Source of the DNA: Gammaproteobacteria bacterium | GTDB taxonomy: Bacteria > Pseudomonadota > Gammaproteobacteria > Pseudomonadales > Azotimanducaceae | NCBI GenBank assembly: GCA_026706385.1 | Contig: JAPOYV010000117.1 | Span: 1 to 58,280, forward strand | DNA length: 58,280 nt | Reading direction: 5' to 3' | Shown here: piece by piece, positions 46,406-54,276 of the stretch | Layout of the letters: each line of letters starts with the position of its first letter | Numbering within the stretch: the first letter of the stretch is position 1 | Notes under the pieces: model-generated | Database searches by the model: none | What the model saw: the letters and a program-made list of their open reading frames with translations, nothing else | Told to the model about the DNA's origin: nothing | Position numbers and translations under genes: made by a program

Positions 46406-47404
46406 CTAGACCGCCCAGTTGTGCCAGATGTTGTCCTCGGTCGCCGGCACATCTTCGCGGAAGTTGCGCGTGTCGACCCACCACTGGAACTTCTCGCCGG
46501 GGCCGTATTCGTCGTCGTCGAAATATGTGAGGCCCGCGCGCTCGAAGTCGCAAGGCACGATCAGGCGCACGCGGGGCTCGTCCTGCTCGGCCGAGTAGTT
46601 CACGCCGGCCGAGTGCAGCGTGCGCGGGTGCCAGAACACCACGTCGCCCGCATCGCCCGGAAACTCGACCGGGGTGATGTCGCGCAGCACGGCATCTCGG
46701 GCGATCCTGAAGCCTTCGCCCTTGTCGGCTGACATCGTGCCGCCGTGCAGGGTGTCCCAATGCGGATGCAGGCGCAGGTGCGAGCCGGGCCAGAGCGTGA
46801 ACGCCCCGCACCGGGGTGGCACTTCGTGGACCAGCACCATGGCGGACAACTGCGCGGCCATGTAGTCCGCATGGGGGCCGAGTCGGCCGGGCGCCGCAGG
46901 AGGCTTCGGGAACACGGCGTAGATGCCGCGAACGCGGCGCGGCGGCTTGATCGGTGCGCCGAGAAACGCGCGTGCCACGGCCAGCACGTTCGGATGGTTG
47001 GCGATGCTCTCGACGAGGAAGGGCTCCGTGCCAATGCCTGATCGGCCCGGCGAGCGCATCTTCCAGTTGGTGTGGATGAGCCGGCCGACACGTTCCACGT
47101 CGTCGTCGGTCCACTGTTCCTCAGGGCCATCCGTCCAGCTTGCCGGCTCGTCGCGGCGGAGGATGTTGCGCGGCACGTGGTCCCAGAGATGATCGGCGAT
47201 CTGCCGGAACGCCTGACTGTCGTCGATGAGGCCGCGTTTGACGATGAACCCCTGGCTCTTGAAGTGCTCGATTTCGCCGCCGCTCAAGGCCGTGCCCGGC
47301 GTGAAGCAATCCGGGTCTTCGAACGGGACCGGTTCCCGAACCACCACGTCGTCCGCGGTGGGCTGTCCGGTCAGGTGGCCTTTGGCGTACTCGGTGTATT
47401 CCAT
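46406..47404 (-). CDS. Phytanoyl-CoA dioxygenase family oxygenase
   Basis: 332 residues, Fe(II)/2-oxoglutarate-dependent fold. GPHADYMAAQ gives the H-x-D pair, VVFWHPRTLHSAGVN the distal His, and RVRLIV the Arg for 2-oxoglutarate. Substrate unknown: family members hydroxylate acyl-CoAs, ectoine and others. ATG 47404 has an AGGAGGG site inside the end of tesB; the two genes overlap by 34 bp, so they are one transcription unit and coupled. Confidence 0.87.
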   Translation of the reverse strand: MEYTEYAKGHLTGQPTADDVVVREPVPFEDPDCFTPGTALSGGEIEHFKSQGFIVKRGLIDDSQAFRQIADHLWDHVPRNILRRDEPASWTDGPEEQWTDDDVERVGRLIHTNWKMRSPGRSGIGTEPFLVESIANHPNVLAVARAFLGAPIKPPRRVRGIYAVFPKPPAAPGRLGPHADYMAAQLSAMVLVHEVPPRCGAFTLWPGSHLRLHPHWDTLHGGTMSADKGEGFRIARDAVLRDITPVEFPGDAGDVVFWHPRTLHSAGVNYSAEQDEPRVRLIVPCDFERAGLTYFDDDEYGPGEKFQWWVDTRNFREDVPATEDNIWHNWAV

Positions 47405-48225
47405 CGCATCAATCCCTCCTGCAGGCAGGTCGCGACCAGCCCACCGTCGCGAGTATAAATCCGCCCGCTCGCCAAGCCGCGTCCGCCGCCCGTCGCTTCG
47501 ACGTCCAGCACGAAGAGCAGCCACTGGTCGGCGCGCGCGGCGCGGTGGAACCACATGGCGTGGTCCAGGCTCGTACCCTCGAAGTCCCCATCCTGCCAGC
47601 GCATGCCGAGCGGCAGGAGGATCGGGTCGACCAGCGTGCTGTCGGACAGGTAGGCGATGCCCACCTGGTGCAGGTTCGGCGCGTCGGGCAGCGTCTCGTT
47701 GATGCGCATCCACATCAATTGCGTTTCCGTCACGGGCTCGCCGCGCGGGGCACGCGGCGGGTTGATGTAGCGAATGTCGATGGCCCGGAACGCGTTGTTG
47801 AAGACCTCATCGCCGGTCTCGGCGCTTGAGAACTCGTCGTAGGTATACGACACGGACTCCGGTGGCGGGACTTCGGGCATGGGCGAACGGGTGTACTCCG
47901 GGGTCGCATCGGGCACCTGGAACGAGGCGATGAGCCGGAAAAGCTCCTTGCCCCGCTGCGCCGCGGTGACCTCGCGCCAAGAGAACGACCGGCCGTCGCG
48001 GATCGGCGTGACCTCAAGGTGCACATCGAGATCGACATCGCCGGGACGCAGGAAGTAGCCGTGCAGGGAGTGCAGGGCGCGGTCCGCGGTGACACTCAAC
48101 TGCGCGGCCGCCAGGCACTGCCCGAGAAACTGGCCCCCGAACACCCGCTCGCCCTTTTCGAGCGCAGGGGGTGCTGTGAAATGCCCATCGCCAACGGGTT
48201 CGAGCGTGACGAGGTCGGCAAACAT
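47371..48225 (-). CDS. tesB: Acyl-CoA thioesterase II
   Basis: 284 residues forming a double hot-dog. GERVFGGQFLGQCLAAA and LHSLHGYFLRPGDVD are the TesB N-terminal signatures; TSLDHAMWFHR carries the catalytic Asp and CLQEGLMR the catalytic Gln. It hydrolyses acyl-CoA. ATG 48225 is chosen over an upstream frame that crosses a repeat. First gene of tesB-phyH. Confidence 0.93.
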   Translation of the reverse strand: MFADLVTLEPVGDGHFTAPPALEKGERVFGGQFLGQCLAAAQLSVTADRALHSLHGYFLRPGDVDLDVHLEVTPIRDGRSFSWREVTAAQRGKELFRLIASFQVPDATPEYTRSPMPEVPPPESVSYTYDEFSSAETGDEVFNNAFRAIDIRYINPPRAPRGEPVTETQLMWMRINETLPDAPNLHQVGIAYLSDSTLVDPILLPLGMRWQDGDFEGTSLDHAMWFHRAARADQWLLFVLDVEATGGGRGLASGRIYTRDGGLVATCLQEGLMRWNTPSTPKAT

Positions 48226-48233
48226 GCATGCTT

Positions 48234-48261
48234 CCAAGGTCAAAGGTCGCGAGTTTGCGTG
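48234..48261. repeat. 28-bp direct repeat, left copy
   Basis: CCAAGGTCAAAGGTCGCGAG then TTTGCGTG. It recurs at 48896-48924 with one extra G and one substitution. The two copies flank the orphan coiled-coil gene (48438-48881). Confidence 0.8.
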
Positions 48262-48312
48262 CCCGCCGGTGTGCAAGCAAGCGTCCGGAGGCGTCGGCAC
48301 ACATTGCACTCG

Positions 48313-48328
48313 CGTACACAGGTGTACG
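48313..48328. promoter_or_regulatory. 16-bp palindrome, probable operator
   Basis: CGTACAC-AG-GTGTACG, a perfect palindrome about 88 bp upstream of tesB, beside an AT-rich patch (48329-48353) likely to contain promoters. Its form is that of TetR/FadR-type operators; no regulator gene is nearby. Confidence 0.45.
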
Positions 48329-48437
48329 AACTAATTGATTTTAAATAAAAAAATGGAGAAAGTCGTTTGCAGGTCGCCGCGCCTCCTGCTACTGTCATGC
48401 AGATCAGCCAGTCGCGTCGCCGAGCAGTTGTAGGACC

Positions 48438-48881
48438 ATGGCTACCGAGTTAGAACGCATCGCTTCTCTTGAGACACACTACGAGCACGTCGCCAGAACG
48501 CTGACCGCGATCGGTCTTACGCTCGAAGCGATCCGCGCCGAGATCGGTGAGCTTCGCACGGAGCTTCGCACGGAGATGGCGGATGTTCGGGAGTCGTTGC
48601 GGACGGAGATCGAGGGCGTCCGTCAGATGGTCCACAGCGAAATCGGGCGGGTGCGTACGGACCTGGGCGGCAGACTCGACGACATCGTGCTGCGCATGGC
48701 CGAGGACAAGGCCGCAGGCAGCGAGACGAAGCTCAGGGTGGCGCTCAAGGTCATCGGCTGGCTGGTCGGCGTGGTGACCACCGTGCTCGGCACCGTGATC
48801 GGCGGCCTCTTCCTGTTCGCCCGTTACCTGCTGCCGAAGCTGGCGAGCGCGCTGCAGGATGCGGCGCCCGCCATCACCTAG
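48438..48881 (+). CDS. Coiled-coil protein with C-terminal membrane helix
   Basis: 147 residues. Residues about 1-95 are a heptad-rich coiled coil (IRAEIGELRTELRTEMADVRESLRTEIEGV) with a small duplicated RTEL/RTEM unit; residues about 105-135 form one membrane span (VIGWLVGVVTTVLGTVIGGLFLFARYLL). The plan resembles DUF1640-type proteins, which are scaffolds or mitochondrial-regulator relatives, but I cannot assign it. ATG 48438 follows TAGGA. It is single, with its own AT-rich upstream region, and is flanked by 28-bp direct repeats. Confidence 0.72.
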   Translation: MATELERIASLETHYEHVARTLTAIGLTLEAIRAEIGELRTELRTEMADVRESLRTEIEGVRQMVHSEIGRVRTDLGGRLDDIVLRMAEDKAAGSETKLRVALKVIGWLVGVVTTVLGTVIGGLFLFARYLLPKLASALQDAAPAIT

Positions 48882-48895
48882 CCTCGAGTGGCGTG

Positions 48896-48924
48896 CCAAG
48901 GGTCAAAGGGCGCGAGTTTGCGTG
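48896..48924. repeat. 28-bp direct repeat, right copy
   Basis: CCAAGGGTCAAAGGGCGCGA then GTTTGCGTG. It matches 48234-48261 apart from one inserted G and one substitution, and overlaps the 3' end of the amidohydrolase gene on the other strand. Confidence 0.8.
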
Positions 48925-50288
48925 GCGCGGGGTGCGCAAAGCCGGCTTCCGGATAGGGTCGCTCGGACATCGGACCGGTCGAGGGACAGCCGTGCCTGCG
49001 CCCAGGGCCGCCGCAGCACGCAGAGGTCGGCGGATGCGCCCACCACGACGCGCCTCGGCTGGCCGCCGGGGTCGGCAAGCGGCGTGGTGAACAGGGCGAG
49101 TGCGCGCTCCGGGGTCAGGCGTTCGGCCGCACCCAGAACGCGTCCGTCCGCGGTCCGCCGGTTGACGGCGGCGTTCATGGCGGCCCAGGGATCCGGGTCG
49201 CCGAACGGCGCGTCGGTGCCGCCGCCCAAGGGAATGCCGGCGTCGATGAAGCCGCGGCAACGGTACAGGTTGTCGTGATCGGCGGCGGGGACGTCGGCAA
49301 CGTACGCGTCGCCGCGCTCGGCGATGAAGTTCGGCTGGGTGACGACGGTCAAATCGTTCGGATTCCGGGGCGCATCGCGAAACAGGGCCATCGTGGCCGC
49401 GTCGGTCACCGAAGCGTGCTCGATGCGGTCGCCCGGGACGGTTCCCGCGTCGCACAAGGCCGACAGCGCGAAGACGAGTTCGGTGCGCGTGACGCAATGA
49501 AAGGCGACGGGCCGGTCTCGCTCGTGCGCCTGGTCGATCCGCGCCACCAACGCGTCGAGGTCGGGCAGAGCGGAGTCGTCGAGCATTATCTTGAGCGACC
49601 CCGCGGCCAAGGACTCGTCGCCCATGAGGTTCACCCGCTGGCACAGGTCCAAGTCCGCGTAGAACCGGGCGGTGGCCGTGTCGTTGGTTGGCGTGGCGTC
49701 GGTGATACCGGTCACGCCGTAGGCGGCGAGTCGCCGGGATGTGGCCTCGACGGTGCTGCGGAAGTCCTCGTCGGCGGCGAGGCGCTCGCGCAGCAGCGCA
49801 TCGCCACGGAACAGTTGACCGTCCGGGACGGTGAGGCCCAGTTCGCGTTCTGCTGCCGAGTTGAGGAACCACATCTTGCCCGAGCGGTGCTGGATGCGGA
49901 TGGGGCGGTCGCCGCCAAGCCGGTCGAGCACGTCCCGGGTCAGGATGCCGGCCACGGACTCGTGGTAGCCGACGCCGCGGATCCAGCCGGTGCCGTGCGC
50001 CTCTGCCAAGACTTCTCGGAGTTGCCCGGCATCGCGCACACCAGGCGGCCCGCAAGGTATCGACCGGGAAGCGGCCGCCAGTGCGAAAAGGTGGATGTGA
50101 TGGTCGTTCAGGCCCGGAATGACGGCACCGCCCTCGGCGTCGAGCCGAAACTCATCCTGGGTGGTCAGTGCCGGGGCGATGTCCGCGATCCGACCGTCCC
50201 GGCAGCGGATGTCCAATGGTGCGACGCCGTCGATCTCGGCGTTGACGATCAGCAACCGGTCGTGCAGTGAAATCGAGGCGTCGGTCAT
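48903..50288 (-). CDS. Amidohydrolase family protein (YtcJ-like)
   Basis: 461 residues from ATG 50288. GLNDHHIHLFALAA gives the metal H-x-H, AFHCVTRTEL and RIEHASVT further His ligands, and GGGTDAPFGDPDPWAAM the Asp. YtcJ-like proteins deacylate N-acyl amines and formamides; the substrate is unknown. The C-terminal end (SRLCAPRATQTRAL) is encoded by the repeat at 48896-48924, which replaced or extended the original terminus. Confidence 0.86.
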   Translation of the reverse strand: MTDASISLHDRLLIVNAEIDGVAPLDIRCRDGRIADIAPALTTQDEFRLDAEGGAVIPGLNDHHIHLFALAAASRSIPCGPPGVRDAGQLREVLAEAHGTGWIRGVGYHESVAGILTRDVLDRLGGDRPIRIQHRSGKMWFLNSAAERELGLTVPDGQLFRGDALLRERLAADEDFRSTVEATSRRLAAYGVTGITDATPTNDTATARFYADLDLCQRVNLMGDESLAAGSLKIMLDDSALPDLDALVARIDQAHERDRPVAFHCVTRTELVFALSALCDAGTVPGDRIEHASVTDAATMALFRDAPRNPNDLTVVTQPNFIAERGDAYVADVPAADHDNLYRCRGFIDAGIPLGGGTDAPFGDPDPWAAMNAAVNRRTADGRVLGAAERLTPERALALFTTPLADPGGQPRRVVVGASADLCVLRRPWAQARLSLDRSDVRATLSGSRLCAPRATQTRAL

Positions 50289-50370
50289 GCCGCGGGCACC
50301 GAACGGCGAGGCCTTGCAGTTTACCGCGCCGATCCGACCCGCCCCGCGCGGTGAGTGATATGGTCGGCCC

Positions 50371-51354
50371 ATGGCAGAGGCGGATGCGGCCAGGCCCATG
50401 ACCTTGGCCGAGTTGGCGATCTGGCTCGCGTCGCCCACGCGGGCCGAGGAACTGTGTGCCTTGGCCGGGACGCCCTGCATTTTCGTGGAGCTGGACGGGG
50501 CGCCTTGGCCTTCGATTGCCGGCAACCCCAATTGTCCGGTCGTGGCCATCACCGACCGCACGGACGTTCCGGACGTGGTTGACGTCGTGGTGGCGGACGC
50601 CGACGCGGGGATGCAGGTGGCGGAAGCGGTCCGGTCCAATCCAATCGCGGCCATGGTCCTGGTCCGGCTGCTCCGGCACAACCAAGGCGTCGGTGTCGGC
50701 GATCGCCTCTACGCCGAGTCCCTGGCGTACTCGGCCCTGCAACACGGGGCCGAGTTCAGGGCGTGGCTTCAGGCGCGAACTAGGCGCGAACCGCGCCCGG
50801 AACCCGACGTGCCGGCCGTTCTGCTGACGCGCGACGGGGACGAGTTGCGGATCACCCTCAACCGTCCGCACAAGCGCAACGCCTACTCGAGCGGCTTGCG
50901 CGACGCGCTTTGCGAAGCGTTGGCGTATGCCGTGGACGATCCGAGCGTCGCCCGGATCGTGCTCGACGGTGCCGGCGCATCGTTCAGTGCCGGCGGCGAC
51001 CTCGATGAATTCGGGGAGGCGACCGATGCGGGTGTCGCCCACGCGTCGCGCATGGCGCGCAGTGCCGCGGTGCTGATCGACCGGCTCCGGGACAAGGTCG
51101 AAGCCCGCGTGCACGGTGCGTGCATTGGCGCCGGCATCGAGTTGCCGGCGTTCGCGGGGCGGGTCATGGCCCGCGACGACGCCTTCTTCCAGCTTCCGGA
51201 AGTGGGCATGGGACTGATTCCCGGAGCCGGCGGTACGGCAAGCATCCTGCCGAGGATCGGTCGGCGGCGGCTGGCGTTGATGGCCCTGACCGGAATGCGC
51301 GTGGACGCATCCACGGCGTTGGAATGGGGTCTGGTGGATGCCATCGAGAATTGA
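50371..51354 (+). CDS. Enoyl-CoA hydratase/isomerase with N-terminal extension
   Basis: 327 residues. Residues about 150-320 are a crotonase fold: RITLNRPHKRNAYSSGLRDAL, GASFSAGGDLDEFG (oxyanion site), HGACIGAGIELPAFAG and GMGLIPGAGGTASILPR. The 145-residue N-terminal part contains LAYSALQHGAEFRAWLQAR, which resembles the helix late in other crotonases, so it may be a degenerate copy. Role: hydration or isomerisation of an acyl-CoA. Its stop overlaps the GNAT gene by 17 bp. Confidence 0.87.
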   Translation: MAEADAARPMTLAELAIWLASPTRAEELCALAGTPCIFVELDGAPWPSIAGNPNCPVVAITDRTDVPDVVDVVVADADAGMQVAEAVRSNPIAAMVLVRLLRHNQGVGVGDRLYAESLAYSALQHGAEFRAWLQARTRREPRPEPDVPAVLLTRDGDELRITLNRPHKRNAYSSGLRDALCEALAYAVDDPSVARIVLDGAGASFSAGGDLDEFGEATDAGVAHASRMARSAAVLIDRLRDKVEARVHGACIGAGIELPAFAGRVMARDDAFFQLPEVGMGLIPGAGGTASILPRIGRRRLALMALTGMRVDASTALEWGLVDAIEN

Positions 51355-51970
51355 CCGGCGCGGGACGTTCGCCGGTCATGACGTCCACTTGGCGACACCG
51401 CGTCTGAAGCTACGCCCGTTCGAGGAGACGGATCTCGACAGCGCCTTGGTGTACTACCAAGACCGCGAGTTTCTCGAGGGCATGGAAGGCGAGCCGCCCT
51501 CGCTACCCGTGACGCGCGATTACCTCGAGCGCTCGGCGCGCGCGATGACCGCGAACGGCTTCTACTTCGCGATCGTGCAACGCCCGACCGGCCGAACGAT
51601 CGGGGAGGTATGCCTGCAGTGGATGAACCTGGAGCGCGGCAAGGTGCCGGGGCAGAAGGTCGTGCGGCTACCCATCGGCATATGGGACAAGGCGCTGTGG
51701 GGGCGCGGCTATGCGAAGGAGGTGGTGGAGCGCCTGATGGCGCACGCGTTCGAGAGCGAGCACGTCGACCGCTTCTGCGCCATGGATGTGGACACGACGA
51801 ATGTCCGCTCACAGCGCCTTTGGCAAGCGTGCGGACTGCGTCAAGCCCGCGTCACCGGCCGCAAGATCGACTTCGAACTCGATCGGGCGGGCTACGCGGC
51901 GCTGACCGGGTGTTCGAAGCAGAGCTCGCGACCATCGGGGTCGCGCACCGACAGTTGCCGCATGCCGTAG
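51338..51970 (+). CDS. GNAT family N-acetyltransferase (RimJ-like)
   Basis: 210 residues. RLKLRPFEETDLDSAL at the start and GIWDKALWGRGYAKEVVERLM with the acetyl-CoA pyrophosphate loop, then NVRSQRLWQACGLRQA, are the GNAT motifs. Acceptor unknown. It begins inside the crotonase gene and its last 26 codons (from 51892) are antisense to the acyl-CoA ligase gene, so the C-terminal tail is probably a read-through extension. Confidence 0.83.
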   Translation: MPSRIDRRGTFAGHDVHLATPRLKLRPFEETDLDSALVYYQDREFLEGMEGEPPSLPVTRDYLERSARAMTANGFYFAIVQRPTGRTIGEVCLQWMNLERGKVPGQKVVRLPIGIWDKALWGRGYAKEVVERLMAHAFESEHVDRFCAMDVDTTNVRSQRLWQACGLRQARVTGRKIDFELDRAGYAALTGCSKQSSRPSGSRTDSCRMP

Positions 51971-53790
51971 AACGCGACGGTCGGCGGTGGCGCGTCCACG
52001 CCGCGGCCGGTGAATTGCTCGTGGAGGTCGTCGACGTTCTCGCAGAGGAAGAACAAGGCGATGTCGCCGTGGCCGTTGCGCAAGCCGCCGAGATCGTCCG
52101 GTTCCGCCGACTGCAGCATGATCGTCGCCCCCTCCATCTCGAGCTGGCACCAGTTCAACCGACCATCGGCATCCCAGCGGTTGGTCAGCGTGAAGCCGAG
52201 CTGGTCGCAGTAGAAGGCGCGCGAGCGTTCGATGTCGGCGACGTAGAGCAGCGGCATGGCCGCGCGCACGTTCTGCGCGGGCGCCGTCAGCTTCGCCTTG
52301 ACGACGCGGCGGAGCAGCTTGCCGGTTTCGTTGTAAGGCAGTTCGGGCCAGAAGACGATGCGCTCCGGAACCCGCGAGGAGCGCATGTGGCCGCGCACCC
52401 AGTCCTGAAGGTCGGCGATCAGATCGTCGTTGGCGGGCGTGTCGCTGTTGACGACGACCGCGCCGGCCACGGCCTCGCCCCACTCTTCGCTGGGCACGCC
52501 GACGATGGCGGCGTCGCGAACCGCGTCGTGCGCAAGCAGCACGTCCTCGATCTCGCCCGGCGACATGTTCTCGCCGCCGCGCACGATGACGTCGTCGGCG
52601 CGGCCGTCGAGGAACAGGTAGCCCTCCGCGTCCAGGAAGCCGGCGTCGCGGGTGGGGAACCAGCCTTCGGTGTCGACGGTGCTGCCGCGGTCTTCGTACT
52701 CGCCGGAGACCTGTTCGCCGCGGACGTAGATCTCGCCGCGTTGGTCGGTGCCCAAGGCGTTGCCGTCTTCGTCGCGGATTTCGAGCTCGATCCCGGGTAA
52801 GGGAATTCCGACGGAGACCAGGCGCCGGCGAACCGCTTCGTCCTCGCTGGTCGCGGCGGCCCGGTGTTCGTCGGGCCCAAGCACGGTAATCGTCGAACTC
52901 GTCTCGGTGAGCCCGTAGGCGTTGGTGAAGTCCGTGTCCGGGAACAGCGCCATGGCCTTCTCGATCACTGAGAGGGGCATCTTGCCGCCGCCGTAGGACA
53001 GCGATTGCAGGTGCGACATGCCGGCGGTTTTTTCTCCCTCCAGCGCGTCGACGATCCTCGACAGCATGGTCGGCACCACGAAGGCCGTGGTGATGTGCTC
53101 GTGGCGGGCCGTCTCGATCCAGGCATCGGCGCTGAAGTTGGCGAGTTGGACGACCCGACGCCCTGCGTAGACGGAACTCAAGGTCGAGGCGATGCCGGCA
53201 ACGTGGTAGGGCGGTACGCATACGAGCGCCGCCTCGTCCTCGGCGGCGGACATGAACTCCACCGAACTCACGATGTACGAGACCAAGTGCTTATGGCGCA
53301 GCACCGCGGCCTTGGGAATGCCCGTCGTGCCACTGGTGAAGAGCAGCACGCCGATGTCCTCGGGATCCATGGAGCGTTGCTCGGCATGGCCGTCGCCGCC
53401 TCGTGCCACACCCAGGAAGGTCCCGCGCGAGCGTGGGTCGACACCGTCGCGATCTTGGAAATGGGGGAGTCGCTCGTCGTCCGTCACCAGGTAGGCGGGC
53501 GTCACGCGGGCGAGAAGCGCGTCGATCTCCTCACCCGTCAGGCGGTAGTTGATCGGTACGTAGGGGACGCCGGCCCAGCCGCTTGCGAACAGCGCGACGG
53601 GAACGGCAATATTGCTGACATCGAGCATGGCGACCCGGCTCGCGCCGGACTCGCGGATGTCGTGGGCGGCCGCGCCGGCGGCGTCGTAGAGTTCCTGGTA
53701 GGTGATCGAGCCGCCGTCTGCGGGGTCGGTGAACGCCACGCGATCGCCGAAGCCGGACATCGCCATTTCCAGCAGCATCATGGTGTTCAC
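51892..53790 (-). CDS. Acyl-CoA synthetase fused to a VOC (glyoxalase-like) domain
   Basis: 632 residues. Residues 1-500 are an AMP-forming ligase: LLFTSGTTGIPKAA (P-loop), AYGLTETSST, DGRADDVIVRGGENMSPGEIE and PYNETGKLLRR with the catalytic Lys. The last 120 residues (AAMPLLYVADIERSRAFYCDQLGF ... VRDPDGRELCFEHP) form a complete VOC domain. The combination suggests a product or cofactor interaction between the two. Acyl substrate unknown. The C-terminus is antisense to the end of the GNAT gene (79-bp overlap). Confidence 0.9.
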   Translation of the reverse strand: MNTMMLLEMAMSGFGDRVAFTDPADGGSITYQELYDAAGAAAHDIRESGASRVAMLDVSNIAVPVALFASGWAGVPYVPINYRLTGEEIDALLARVTPAYLVTDDERLPHFQDRDGVDPRSRGTFLGVARGGDGHAEQRSMDPEDIGVLLFTSGTTGIPKAAVLRHKHLVSYIVSSVEFMSAAEDEAALVCVPPYHVAGIASTLSSVYAGRRVVQLANFSADAWIETARHEHITTAFVVPTMLSRIVDALEGEKTAGMSHLQSLSYGGGKMPLSVIEKAMALFPDTDFTNAYGLTETSSTITVLGPDEHRAAATSEDEAVRRRLVSVGIPLPGIELEIRDEDGNALGTDQRGEIYVRGEQVSGEYEDRGSTVDTEGWFPTRDAGFLDAEGYLFLDGRADDVIVRGGENMSPGEIEDVLLAHDAVRDAAIVGVPSEEWGEAVAGAVVVNSDTPANDDLIADLQDWVRGHMRSSRVPERIVFWPELPYNETGKLLRRVVKAKLTAPAQNVRAAMPLLYVADIERSRAFYCDQLGFTLTNRWDADGRLNWCQLEMEGATIMLQSAEPDDLGGLRNGHGDIALFFLCENVDDLHEQFTGRGVDAPPPTVAFYGMRQLSVRDPDGRELCFEHPVSAA

Positions 53791-53886
53791 GGGGTGATCC
53801 TCGAATCTCGGTCTTTACTTGCTGGGGAGAATGCGTAGCGTTCTCCAACGCGCTAGCGCGCCGCGCCCGCCAGGGGGCGCATTCAC

Positions 53887-54189
53887 TCAGTCGGTCTTGG
53901 GGAGCTTCTTGGCGTCTTTGACGTTGAGGGCGGCACCACCGACGCTTAAGGAACCTTCGCCTGCCTTCACGCAGAGCACTTCGAGGGAACCGTCCTCGTT
54001 GACGTAGCGCTTGCCGATCGCCGTGCCGCCAGCATGGTCGGCGTCGACCGCGCCGCCGTTGGATTCCCCGTCGCCCATCGCTGTACCGCCGCAGCACAGA
54101 TCCACGTCGCCGTCGGGTGCCGCGATGACCATGATCTCCGTTGCGCAGACCGCGCTCTTCAAGCGCTTGCCGGCTGACAAGGTCGTCAT
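53887..54189 (-). CDS. Small conserved hypothetical protein, 100 aa
   Basis: ATG 54189 follows GGGGGAG. The protein has a CATEIMVIAAPDGDVDLCCGG segment, GKRYVNEDGSLEVLCVKAGEGSL and a KKLPKTD end. This small family recurs near acyl-CoA ligases in Proteobacteria and Actinobacteria; function unknown. Four Cys near the N-terminal half could bind metal. It precedes the ligase-VOC gene on the same strand with 96 bp between, and a TACAAT -10-like element lies upstream (54231-54236). Confidence 0.65.
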   Translation of the reverse strand: MTTLSAGKRLKSAVCATEIMVIAAPDGDVDLCCGGTAMGDGESNGGAVDADHAGGTAIGKRYVNEDGSLEVLCVKAGEGSLSVGGAALNVKDAKKLPKTD

Positions 54190-54276
54190 AGTTCTCCCCC
54201 GGGTTTCCCCTGTTTCGTGAAAAGCGCAGCATTGTACCCAATCGGCTCACAGGGCGGGGTGTATGATTCGTCGCCG

